Part shown: positions 12,580 to 23,974 of the stretch, piece by piece
Layout of the letters: the number at the start of each line of letters is the position of its first letter
Numbering within the stretch: position 1 is the first letter of the stretch
Assembly: GCF_013373865.1 (NCBI RefSeq)
Contig: NC_050467.1
Span: forward strand, 38,859,132-38,923,131
Source: Monomorium pharaonis
Taxonomy: Eukaryota > Arthropoda > Insecta > Hymenoptera > Formicidae
Reading direction: 5' to 3'
Length of the DNA stretch: 64,000 nt
The notes under the pieces: model-generated
Told to the model about the DNA's origin: nothing
The model's input: only the letters and a program-made list of their open reading frames with translations
Databases searched by the model: none
Position numbers and translations under genes: made by a program

Positions 12580-15500
12580 TAATTTTTATTTTATTGTGAA
12601 ATAACGAATTTGTGAAAATTTTATCATATATATTTATGTATAACATGTAAGATATATTTTAAATTAAAAATAATGAAAAATATTACAGATACATAAATTA
12701 CAGATCTTGAAATAGATGGGCTAGTATAGATTAACATTTAGTTTTAAAACACTTTATGCAAGATTTTCAAGAAATGTATTTGAAAACTATGAGTATGATA
12801 TATTAAAAATATCAGACAACTTAATTTATTAAATTTTTGAATTAACAATTTAAAAAAACAGAAAAAGTACAAATAAATAAAGAACAAAATAATATAAAAA
12901 TATTACAATTAAAAGATATATATAATATCATTATTCTCTCTCAGATAAAGCTTTTAAATACATGTATGTGTATAAAAGTTTCTTCACATTATTTTCATAT
13001 TTTATAAAACATGAACATTGTAAACTTTTTTACATGCATTTTAAAGATAAAAAGTTTATAAATATATATTTTTAAAAAATATTAAAAAATAAGACTATAT
13101 TATTTTGAATAAATGTGGTAGGAAAACATTATAAATACTTGAATCATCTTAAATATCAAATCATACGTTTCCTTTTTCTAACAATTCTTTCAGAATAAAA
13201 TGTATATAAACTTGTATTAAAAAATTAAGAATTTATAGATTCATGTTATATTTATATATTTATATGTTATAAGTATAAATTAAAAATAAGAAATATTTCA
13301 CTGTTATTGGATATTACATTATTTTACTAACGATTATTTTATTTATTGCTATTGGCACAATTTGCTCTTAATCTGCCAGCCCATCTATATTTATTAACTT
13401 GAAACAGTGTTTATGTCATTGATCGATTTTATATCTACATTGAAGCACTTAATTTTGAAATAATATTGAAAAATGTTTGAAATAACTTTTGTATGGTTTT
13501 GAAAAGCCGTGCGTGTACGTAATTCTCATCGCAAATTTCCATTAGAACATTTGTGCTTTTTTAACTAAGATAAAGGCTTTTTTAACTAAGATAAAGGTCA
13601 TCGACATTTTGCAGTCTGTTAAATTTGCCATTCTCTAAATTGCAAATATTAACTTGGCTCAAACTAAATTTTGCGATTCAAACAAAATTGTCCGTGCAGA
13701 ATTTTCGTAATAATAACTGTCTCGCGTAATGCGGTGCGCCACGAATAAATTATCTTTTCGACGAGCCATTAGAGAGTCGAAAAAGTTTTTATTATTGCGA
13801 ACTGTGAAGCGGTAGTCTGGATAGCAAGTGCCAAAGAAAATTGCTGACAACCGTAGACGTGTCGTCGTGATAGGGTGCCAGCAATTTTTACTTATAAGCC
13901 TCTTAAAAGCTTTAACGTTTAATTAAATGGGCGAACGCGCGCCTACAGATATATAAAGAGATTCTTTCCATTATTTGCTATATACATTGAACGTATTGCG
14001 GAACGAAAACTTCAAGAAGTTGCCAACTGAAATGTAATTTGGCTCCCCACGGTTTTCCGCTTCTCTAATTTGGAACCTCTTATTTTCGAGAATGGTTCAT
14101 AAAGGGATCGCGTAGTTAGCGCTAAATGCGGTTTTATATCGTTCCCACTTCTCAGCAGAAATTCTCGAGAGCCGAGCGGGTTTCTGAATAACCATCTCTA
14201 TATATGCGCGTCGTCGATTTTCGTCGTACGACGCGACCGACGGCACAGAACCGTTTCCCCAGAAAATATTGCATCGGGCGTTCGTATTCCCAATGTAAAC
14301 TCTTTGGGATGCAAATTTTCCTTTCCTGCGTCTGCTCGTATCAGCCCCGTGGCGTAATAAAGAAACGCATATCGAGATGAACCACTTTCTTCCGCTCTAC
14401 CCATCGATCGATTCATTTTACTTTCCGCATCGACTGTTTCTCAGCCATCAGAAAATTTCTACGGCATATGCGAAAATGAAGCCTGCTCACGTAGCCAACA
14501 TTGGCAAATGCATCGACAAATTTATTTTATGCAAAACGGTAGACGTCAAAAAGAACTTCAGATGTTTACTAATATTCCACTAAGTCCTTTCCTCTCTTTA
14601 GGCATCGGTTCTTTTTGCTCTCATATTCATGTTACATCCTTCTCTCAATCAATCATATATTACTTCACGAATAACATGAAGATCTGAGCCTATTCGCTGT
14701 TAGTTTGTGCAAAGTATATGTATGAAAATAATTTTTTTCTATCAACGTGTCGCTTAATTTTTCAACATCCAAAAATTTAATCTTGTGAAATCACTTACAA
14801 TTGAAATATCTCTGCTTCATTTTACATTCAAAAAGATAAATATGACGCAAATAGTGCGAGTTCTTTTTTTTAAATTACGTTCCGCTCGGAACGAAGCACC
14901 GTCCGCGTGTAAATTGTAAGAATATCGCGTTTCAGAGAAATGAAATGGAGATATTTCTTATAAGCCGGATGATTCGACGATGTTCTGAGGCAATGGGAAA
15001 TATTGATATCGAAAGGAAGGGAAATACGATCGAGTCGAGAGAACCGATTTTCTTTCCTTCCTTCCAGAACCGCGGTCTCATTATAGAGACTAATGGCACA
15101 GTAAGTTCGTATACCGCATGAACGATGGATTTCCTCCTTTCCTCGATATTTTTCATTCGCTACTTTGAAGCTAGTCAATTACCCGAAGTGTGAAATACTT
15201 TTGCTAAAGTACGTCAAAGTGACATTCTTTTTTTTTTTTCAACTGCCAATAGCTCAAGTTATTATTTATCCGCTTGTATGAAATATTCATACCAACTCGG
15301 GAGAGATCGCTTGTTAAATCGTCTCTGTGCGTTCGTCTATAATGTAATGCGCCAATTGCAACAAATTTTCCCAGGCTTACAAGTCAGTTACAATTACGGA
15401 AGCAATTTTTTCGGAAGGAATGCTTTATAGTTTTACGGCGTAGCGTTCTTTCACTTGTTGAGCGCGAAAAGCTCCGTAGGATTGTACACGTGAATTATTC

Positions 15501-18500
15501 ACTTTCTCTTAGCGAGTGCATACACACATACACGTAGATACACACATACATTCTTCTTGGTCCTACCGCCTTTATATGCTCTCGATGAAGGATGTTACGA
15601 TCAGAGACCGTCATCGGTTTGCACGGGTGATCCTGTTATAAATTTCGGATTCGTTGGCGAAACGCAACCATATTTTCCAAATCCTCCGCCGGGGAAGGGA
15701 GGAGAAAAAGCTCGTTTGATATTGGCGATACAGCAGCGCCGTAAATTGCGCTTTGATATATCATGACGATCGGTGGATATTGCGCGTGCAACGTTATTCT
15801 CGGTCTGATCTATGTGAGCGCTCGCCATTGGGCAGGACTTTTTGAAAAACGCCTGACAAGGTGGAAACAAAAATATTTGCTCGGCGGATTGGCGCTAGTG
15901 ATATCACGTAACGGATATTGATTCGCGTTAACCGCGGCTACCTGCGAATTGATGAATTTTCACCCTGACGGAAAATCTATTAGCCGTTTCATAAATCAAA
16001 GAACGTTTACTCACTCACGGGGGTCTAGGAATTCCCTTTACCTTCGGTTAACCGCTGTAAGCGGACGTATTACGTTGTAGTTATCCCTAGCGGTGCCTGA
16101 GAGTTACTCACTGCAAACGTAAACTGTGCAAACGTGCCAAGTGCCTTCATCACGCTCCACAGTTTGCGAAATGATTAATGTAGCGCAATGGTGGTCGGTT
16201 TTCTGCGTGTCAAAGAAATTTAGTTAATTCAGCCGTAAACGTGACAAGTTCCGCCCAATCTCATCTCAAGAGTGAACAGGTGAGGCGCGAATTCTTTCTT
16301 CCCCAATCGCGAGATCTATTCAAACGTTTAGAATTGACGATTGAATCTCTGCTCTATTTGAATCCGGAAATTTACTTATTTGCAACTGGCAACTTTGGTT
16401 CGCGGGAAGGGATAATTAAATTTGCAAAACGCCATCGAAGTGACAGTCCATAGTGGGATCATTTGTGAAAGGCGCTTTATGATAAAATCAAGTTGATACG
16501 TTTAATTAACGAGCAATGCCAATTAATTAGGTACCTATAATTCGTCCTTTCAGACAGCGAGCCAGCCCCCTTGCGTAATACCGCAAAAATTTTACCAACG
16601 CAAAAATTTATGATCTTTCACTCAATTTCATAAATGATAGGGTTCATTGTCAAAAGCAATATGACTCTTTTCAAATCTTGTTAAGTGTATTCGGGAAATT
16701 TATTTGTAACACGTGTTGCGCGTCTGAATTAAAAATTGAACAACGAATTTTTAATGCCGCCAATGGAAGTGGGTCGATCTCGGAGAGGTCGTACACGAGT
16801 TAAAATACGGCGGTCACGTTTAGGATGGCGTTCCTAATTAATTAAGTATCTCGGGAGAAAATTCGTCTTCTAAGGCTTTGTAATGAGGTGCTTTGCGGGA
16901 GTACTCGGAAAACTTAATAGCATGGGGGAAAAAGAGCTCTTTGTCCATCCGACTCGCTTAGCATACAATGCGGCGAATCTTCCCTCGAGTTTACTCGCCA
17001 TTATTCGTTAAGTTGGACCCCATTGTTTATATTGGTTGTAAAATTGCGATATCCCTTGTTCGGTGTAGCATCGGCGAATGCGGCGAGTTATCGAAATGCA
17101 TACCGAACTCTAGTGAATTTCGCGAATGCCTCACGGATAGAAGTTTGCATTTCTGAATACCAATACCGTCAGCGAAAGTTTTCTTCCTCCTTCTCTTTCC
17201 GGTCGCTCCTTTCTTACCGGAGCACCTACTTGTAAGAATCTTATCGAAAACGTTACTTCGAAATGAACTACCGATCGAATCGAGATTTCAGGACGAGCAA
17301 AAAAAAAGCACATCGAGCGGTCGACGGCGGCGCTCAGCGAAGCTCGGGGATTTGGCCCTTTTACGATAAGCGCGACGATGTTCGATAATCCGTTGAAGTA
17401 ACGACTTCTTCTAGGATCAATGATGACGATGGCTCTAGAAGTAATCCATTCTTTGCGAGCTAAGGATCATAAGATTATTAATAATCGTCGTAATCATTAT
17501 AATCATTCTGTATATAGGATAAATTGTGAACGTACATTTATTCACACATACATACACACGCAGTACACGCACACCTATTTATATAAATTTTTATTTGTAA
17601 TAAATTAGATTATTAAAAAAATATTAGTGGCATCAATTGTTCAAATGTCAATACTGTGCACTCGAAGCCGATCGGCTAGTTGGAAACTTGAAATTATTTT
17701 TACGACAGTTTATTAATCATCCAATATTAACTTAGAAACTACTAAACAATATAAAGTTATAGCCGCTCCCTGTAAGAGGCACGATTCAATTGGTAGTTAA
17801 TGTCGATTTATCTTCGATAGGATACCGGAGCGCAGATGTTTCAAGAAGTTCCTTCCTTGATAGATACTTATTTAGAGATTGTAACGATTATATTTTTTAT
17901 AGTTCTATTACTTCCTCGAGATATAAAATGTCTCGCAAGAGGAGAGTCTTTGAAGTGTATTTATCCGATTGAAATTCAAGTGAAGCAATCTGCTTTTTCT
18001 CTATTTTCTTCCATACTATTGACGTTGTTAAATATATATCGTGCGTGCTTATCAGCTCTCCAATTTCGATGTCTTTACGGATAACATTGTATTCGTAAAT
18101 GCAGAGATGCAATTCGAAATCGGTTAGAAGCGTTCGAGCGTAAGAGCGTGTCTTTGGGAGCTTTAAGCCCGTGAATCTGTATGTTACGTCGTATAACGTT
18201 TCTAAACTCGTATCAAAGAGAAATCGTAACGTTACAAACTTGTTCGAGCGAGCATTTTATACACGGTGACGGGGATGCCGCGTCGTTAGCTAAACTTAAT
18301 CCTGCGACGCAAATATTGAAGCCGAATACAAAATTACGGGCTACGACGAGGCTGTCGATCTTAAGCGGCATCGTTTGAATAAAACATCAATCCCAAGTAA
18401 ACGTGAGGGGTCGCGAAGTATCGAATTTTACAATTTGCGTCCCGCATACTTAACCGCCGTCTCATGTATAAATTATGGTTAATCGTATTAGCGCTAGTTG

Positions 18501-20549
18501 ACTCAGCTACCTTGAAAGGAGCCTCTCCGATCGTAATTAACGCCAGTAACTTCGACAACACGATGACGCGATAGACGTAAATCTCCTAGTCAAGTCAGAA
18601 TGTGAATTATCTCAGCTTTATGAGACACTTTGTCGTTCTGGAGAATCGACTTACAATCTCGGCTTTGCATCAAAAATCAACTTCGGAAATAATAAGGGCA
18701 AATACTAACGCTTCTGAAAATCGACGCAATAAAACAACTGTTTAAATGGAGTAAAAAGATTTGTAATGTAGTGGAAATCTTGGTAAATTTTGACTCGTTA
18801 ATATAGGCGTAAGAATGATTTAAATGCGAAATTCTTTCGTATATGAATTATTTATATATTAACAATAAAATTTTTCAAAGTTGCAAAATATTAACATATG
18901 AAGCTGCTATGTAGACTGACCCATCGCGTTGAATAAATTTATGGTTTTACAGAAATAAATTGTTCAAGAACAATATATCGAGATTTTCTTTTTTTAATTA
19001 AAAAAATATTAAATGTTCTATAGAACTGCAATCAATTTTATACTGTTATTTATTTATATTTTATAACAATAAAAACTTTTATTTTTTGTATTTTATTTTG
19101 TTAATTTTTATTAGCTTTTTTTACTCTAACTCATTCTATAGCTCTTCTGAAACATATATTGTTTAGTTCAGTTAAATATATCAAAACTGGATCACTTATA
19201 ATCTCTACAAAACCACGATTTATACCGCATGATGGATTCAGTTACAACATGTAAATTTGAAAATAATTTTTTGTTATAAAATATATAGTATAAATAGCCT
19301 ACAAAAGAATTTCTGTATGCTTATTGTAATAAATCAGAGTTTCCACCATTACAAACTTTTTTACCCTCCTTAATGTAAAAGATATCAATAGATATATCAA
19401 TATAATATTATATTAATATTATATTAATACAGCGTTATGCATGCAGGCTCCGTGTACGCTTCCATGTACGTTAATTTGCTCTACCGGCTTCGTTTTTTTT
19501 TCATTTTGAGAGGCCATCGGACTACGACGATGCGGAACATCTACGCTTTTCAATTTCCTAATGGATACATGCGATAGCTGCACGTTACTCAGCCGCGTCA
19601 TTCAGCTGGGCTGATTGAAAATTGCGGGCGCAAAGCGTATCAAAGAATCGATATGTTGACTGAGCCATTTGATATAACACATATATCCTCCTTTGTAGGC
19701 ATTACTTACATCGTAACGAGAATTTCATGATATTATAAAAATGATTATATCTCGTGAATTTGTAATTTAGATTTAATGTGTGACGTGCACTATTTTTTTA
19801 TATTAATAAATTGTTGAAATAAGATCTATAATTAAATATACAAAATAAAAAAGAAATATTATAAACGTACATGTTATTTTACTTAAAAAATACAAACAAA
19901 ATAAGTCAATTTATCCATAATATTTAGATTCGCCTTTGATTGCTCATGAAACTTTATTTGCATAAAATAAGGATATGGTGTTACGAACGCCACATTATTA
20001 CACCTTCATGTCATGTCCGCGGAGCGAATATACGTGTCAGGCTACGCAAAGTACGATGCTATAGTAGATGGTGGATGATACAGCGCATAAAGGCAAACAA
20101 AACGCTAAAGGATGTCATAGGTAAACGTGAATAGTGACAACCGGAATAATAGATCTAATATATGGTGTATTATTTAAGAAAAAGTTAGTCTGTTTACAGA
20201 GAAAGCTTTGAAATACGCTACATATATCTTTGCAAAAGGACTATTAAAGTGGAATTATTTTATATTCATTTTCATAACATTTTTTTCGCGCATTATTAAA
20301 TTAATATTTATTAGAGAAAAAATAAAATAAAAATAATAAATCAGTATCGGGCAGTATAATAATATGAATATAATTAAATTTTGAAATTCTATATTTGTCT
20401 AAATACTGCTTTGCATTTATACGCTACACGCGATAATGAAATCGGTTCTAATTGAAACAAGTTTAATTGCTAGCTAACACTCAACTATGATTGAAACTCT
20501 CCAGATTCGTTTTAATGAAGAAGTAAAAACTTAGCCGCAAATGATGCAT
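12580..20549. other. No gene recognised
   Basis: 12600-13500 is very AT-rich; 13650-18600 is of more mixed composition with short frames only. CA-rich tracts occur near 15525 and 17541. Nothing else is supported. Confidence 0.5.
13556..13597. repeat. Two perfect tandem copies of a 21-bp unit
   Basis: CTTTTTTAACTAAGATAAAG plus G occurs twice back to back, indicating a recent duplication. Confidence 0.85.
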
Positions 20550-20557
20550 CTAGTAGT
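20550..20557. repeat. Target-site duplication, left copy
   Basis: CTAGTAGT lies immediately before the TAGGGTTG terminus. It matches the right flank (23967-23974) exactly. Confidence 0.85.
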
Positions 20558-21101
20558 TAGGGTTGCCATATTAAAATTTTTTAAACTAGGACTTACAGAC
20601 TTAAAACCCTGGACATATATGAGAATATATTAATTACACATAATAAATATTATAAAAACCATTCAATAAGTGATTGTGTCATTGGAAAAAACACAATAAA
20701 GGAAATAAATAACTAAAATATATAAAACCTTGGACTCACATAATTTACCCAGACAAATTTTCAATACTTAAAAAATGTGCTTTTTTATTACAAAAAAGCT
20801 GATAGAGAGCAATCAGTTTATGTAGTGGTAAATTTGCAAATAATATAAAAATTATATAAATACTGCCACAATGGAAATATTATAGCTAATATCGATATCT
20901 GTAATAGCAATCAGTTAAGTCATGTAATGCAATTTACAAAAATTTTTTCGAGTAAATGATAACAACAGTTATATCATTTATTCATACTAATTATATTTTC
21001 AAATCCAGAGTCCGATAGCCTGTTGCAAAATGAACTTTTTTTGAGCATGAAACTCTATAGACGAGAGCAATTTATTAATAAGACGAAAGCAACTCACTTA
21101 C

Positions 21102-21217
21102 CAAGAAGTATTTAAAAAGCGGTAGCAGTATCACCTCTCGTATATGTGTCCCAAGCTGGATAAATTATTTGTTGTATTTAATAATTTGCCAATGAAAGTG
21201 ATAAATCCTCATTAATG
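21102..21217 (-). ncRNA. Predicted internal exon, left arm (mirror exon 3)
   Basis: On the minus strand, acceptor TTTATTTGCAG ends at 21218 and donor GTAAGT starts at 21101. It is 116 bases, as in the right arm. An AATAAA on the minus strand lies at 20784-20789, in the same relative place as in the other arm. Confidence 0.35.
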
Positions 21218-21299
21218 CTGCAAATAAAAAAATTATATTATATATCATACAATTTCTTTAATAGATATTTTTACTTGACAAAAGAAATATTAAACTTAC

Positions 21300-21425
21300 A
21301 GGATAGAATTCATTTATTTTCGATAAACGCTGCTGTCTTTTTAATAAAATTTTTTAATCTTCAAAACTCTTTTCATCAAATACTTATATTTGTTTTTTTT
21401 TTTGTCTTGTCTAAACTCAACAGTG
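21300..21425 (-). ncRNA. Predicted internal exon, left arm (mirror exon 2)
   Basis: Read on the minus strand, acceptor ATTATTTCAG ends at 21426 and donor GTAAGT starts at 21299. The preceding intron would open with GTGAGT at 21503 on the edge of the CpG core. It is the counterpart of 23061-23182, and the splice-site bases are intact despite substitutions and indels inside the exon. Confidence 0.35.
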
Positions 21426-21509
21426 CTGAAATAATATAATTTGATATTGAAATACGAAATATTTAAGAATATTTAAAAAAATATTGTAAATAAATTTACT
21501 CACCAGCCG

Positions 21510-22980
21510 ATGAATCGATGAGGTTTTCCTCGTTGCGTTTGTACACACTCGCGACACGATCAGAAATGCTAACGCGAGACGCGATTACTTTGCACGATTA
21601 GTGGCCTTGTCTCGATTCGGCATCCCCGGCAATGCTTTCCACGAGGAATGTCGTTCTCAATCGACGAGAGGACGCGAGGAACGCGACGACATCTCACCTC
21701 GCGACAAGAAATGCGTAACAAACGGGACGGATCGCCACACGACGCGACAAAACTCATGCAATTTTTGCGCCAATTTTCCACAACGAGAAGAGAGAGAAAG
21801 GGGCGCGAGGGCCGCGACCACTTTGCACGCCGATTAATATCGTTGACTCTGTTCGACATCTCCGGCGATGAGGACACGAGAAACACGACGAGAGGACGCG
21901 AAGAACGCGACGAAATCTCCTCTCGCGACACTAAAGACAAAACAATGGCGGCGACGCGACACTTCGTTGCGTACGCCGGACTCCGATCGTCCCGCAACGA
22001 CACTCCCGTTGATCCCTCGCGTGTCGACAGGAAATACGAATAGAATGCTCGACGGGGTGGAGAAATCACGACACTAATACGTCGCGATGGCGTTGGCGAG
22101 TGATCCACGTCGATCACAAACTCGCCGAACGCCAAGGAACGCGCGACGCGGAAGGGTAACTGCGTTACGGCTGCGTATCGATCGGAAGCGGGAACGGATC
22201 ACGACTTGGCGCGAGCGCGGCCGACTACCACCGAATCGGTGAGGGGTCGGCGCGCTTCGGTGGTGGTCGGCCGCGCTCGTCGGTGGTGGTCGGCCTGCGG
22301 CCGCGCTTGCGCCGCGTCGCGATCCGTGCCTGCCTCCAATCGATGGCATCGATACGCAGTGTTATCCTTTCGCGTCGTGCGTTCTTCGGCGTGGTGAGTT
22401 CGCGATCGACGTAGATCGGGATTAGTGTCGTGATTCGTCCCCCGTCGGGCACTTTATTTGTATTCCCTGTCGACACGCGAGGGATCAACGGGAGTGTCGT
22501 TGCGGGACGACCGGAGTCCGGCGTACGCAACGAAGCGTCGCCGCCATTGTTTCGTCTTTTTGGTGTCGCGAGATCTCGCCGCGTTCCTCGCGTCCTGTCG
22601 TCGCGTTCCTCGTGTCCTCTCGTCGGTCGAGAGCGTGTTTCCCCGCGGAAGGCATCGCCGGGGATGTCGAACGACATTAAATCAGTGTACAAAGTGATCG
22701 CGTTCCTCGCGCTCTTTTCCCTTCTCTCCTTCCATCTGTGGAAAATGGCGCCAAAATCGCCGGAGTTTTCGTCGCGTCGTGTCGCGGGTCTGTCCCCGTC
22801 TCCGCTCGATCTCGTCGCGTTTCACGCATCCTTTCGTCGGTCGACTGCGAATTTCCTCGCGGAAGGCGTCGTCGAGCCGGGCCAATACCATTAATCGGTG
22901 TGTAAAGTGATCACGTCTCTCGCGTCGTTAGCATTTCGTGTCGCGAGTGTGTGTACGACGAGGAAAACATAATCGATTCA
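21510..22980. other. CpG-dense core of the palindromic element
   Basis: The GC content and CpG density change abruptly at both edges. The boundaries lie at the sequence CATCGGCTG|GTGAGT in outward orientation (21504 on the minus strand, 22987 on the plus strand). Within each half are two diverged units about 233 bases apart: about 21586-21705 and 21819-21935 on the left, about 22570-22700 and 22790-22920 on the right. The units share CACTTTGCAC, CCGATTAAT, GACATCCCCGGCGATG and GACGAGAGGACGCGAGG-like blocks. Open frames here (for example 21569-22135 minus and 22430-22894 plus) are Arg/Ser-rich by-products of the CGnCG composition. The two arms differ by frame-breaking indels, so coding is unlikely. 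A promoter-like role is inference. Confidence 0.6.
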
Positions 22981-23060
22981 TCGGCTGGTGAGTAAATTTA
23001 TTTATCATTTTTTTAAATATTAAATATTTCTTATTTTAATATGAAATTATATTATTTCAG

Positions 23061-23182
23061 CACTGTTGAGCTTAGACAAGACTCGAAAAAAAACAAATAT
23101 AAGTATTTGATGAAGAGTTTTGAAGAAAGAAATTTTATTCGAAAGACAGCAGCGTTTATCAAAAATGAATGAATTCTATCCT
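23061..23182 (+). ncRNA. Predicted internal exon, right arm (mirror exon 2)
   Basis: It is preceded by the acceptor ATTATTTCAG (ending 23060) and followed by the donor GTAAGT (23183). The intron before it would open at the GTGAGT donor at 22988 on the core edge. The mirror copy is 21300-21425 on the minus strand, with the same acceptor and donor. One frame stays open for about 36 codons in this arm but not in the other arm, so a protein product is doubtful. Confidence 0.35.
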
Positions 23183-23264
23183 GTAAGTTTAATATTTCTT
23201 TTGTCAAGTAAAAATATCTATTAAAGAAATTGTATAATATATAATATAATTTTTTTATTTGCAG

Positions 23265-23380
23265 CATTAATGAGGATTTATCACTTTCATTGGCAAATTA
23301 TTAAATACAACAAATAATTTATCCAGCTTGGGACACATATACGAGAGGTGATACTGCTACCGCTTTTTAAATACTTCTTG
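23265..23380 (+). ncRNA. Predicted internal exon, right arm (mirror exon 3)
   Basis: A strong acceptor (T-run then ATTTGCAG, ending 23264) precedes it and the donor GTAAGT at 23381 follows. It is 116 bases, the same length as its mirror at 21102-21217. All three frames contain stops. Farther along the arm, TCTATAG (23421-23427) could be a further acceptor and AATAAA at 23688-23693 a polyadenylation signal. Confidence 0.35.
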
Positions 23381-23966
23381 GTAAGTGAGTTGCTTTCGTC
23401 TTATTAATAAATTGCTCTCGTCTATAGAGTTTCATGCTCAAAAAAGCTCATTTTGCAAAGGCTATCGGACTCTGGATTTGAAAATATAATTAGTATGAAT
23501 AAATGATATAACTATTGTTATCATTTACTCGAAAAAATTTTTGTAAATTGCATTACATGACTTAACTGATTGCTATTCTAGATATCGATATTAGCTATAA
23601 TATTTCTATTGTGATAGTATTTATATTATTTTTATATTTGCAAATTTACCACTACATAAACTGATTGTTTTCTATCAGCTTTTTTGTAATAAAAAGCACA
23701 TATTTTGAAAGTATTGAAAGTTTGGGTAAATTATGCACGTCCAGGATTTTAAATATTTTAATTATTTATTTCCTTTTGCTTTTTCCAATGTGCTTTTTTC
23801 AATGGCATGATCACTTATTGAGTTTTGCTTTTATAACATATATTATATGTAATTAATGTATTCTTGTATATGTCCCGGGTTTTAGGCTTGTGAGTTCTAG
23901 TTTAAAAAATTTTAATATGGCAACCTCACTCGAACGCCCTAAAAAAGAGGACGTATTACAACCCTA

Positions 23967-23974
23967 CTAGTAGT
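23967..23974. repeat. Target-site duplication, right copy
   Basis: CTAGTAGT lies immediately after the terminal CAACCCTA of the right arm and is identical to 20550-20557. Confidence 0.85.

Larger units (their letters stand above)
20558..22235 (-). repeat. Left arm of the palindromic element
   Basis: This arm pairs with 22256-23966. Its outer part is AT-rich, and from about 21510 it becomes CpG-dense. The innermost stem (22211-22235 with 22256-22280) differs by about one base, leaving a loop of about 20 bases. The terminus reads TAGGGTTGCCATATT; relative to the right arm it lacks about 37 bases just inside the first TAGGGTTG. Confidence 0.85.
20558..23966. mobile_element. 3.4 kb palindromic non-autonomous DNA transposon, hAT-like ends
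   Basis: The whole 3409-base element folds back on itself about a centre near 22246. Perfect 8-bp direct repeats (CTAGTAGT) flank it at 20550-20557 and 23967-23974. Both ends begin TAGGGTTG, read inward, which fits the hAT consensus YARNG; 8-bp target duplications are also typical of hAT. AT-rich outer arms (20558 to about 21510, and about 22980 to 23966) flank a CpG-dense core. In the arm segment 21215-21440 against 23040-23275, hand alignment finds about 13 differences in about 225 bases. No transposase or other recognisable protein is encoded, so mobilisation would need enzyme from elsewhere. The palindrome and target duplication are seen directly; the hAT assignment is inferred from the ends only. 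Confidence 0.9.
22256..23966 (+). repeat. Right arm of the palindromic element
   Basis: Inverted copy of the left arm. Its outermost part carries about 37 extra bases between CAACCCTA at the very end and the shared ATATGGCAACCTC block near 23915-23927. It contains the same splice-like and polyadenylation-like signals as the left arm. Confidence 0.85.

Noticed and set aside
21569..22135. 188-codon minus-strand frame, the longest in the window
   Set aside because: It lies in the CpG-dense core. The mirror half does not keep the frame because of indels, and the Arg/Ser-rich composition follows from CGnCG repeats.
22430..22894. 154-codon plus-strand frame in the core
   Set aside because: Same reason: no conserved frame between the two halves and no recognisable domain.
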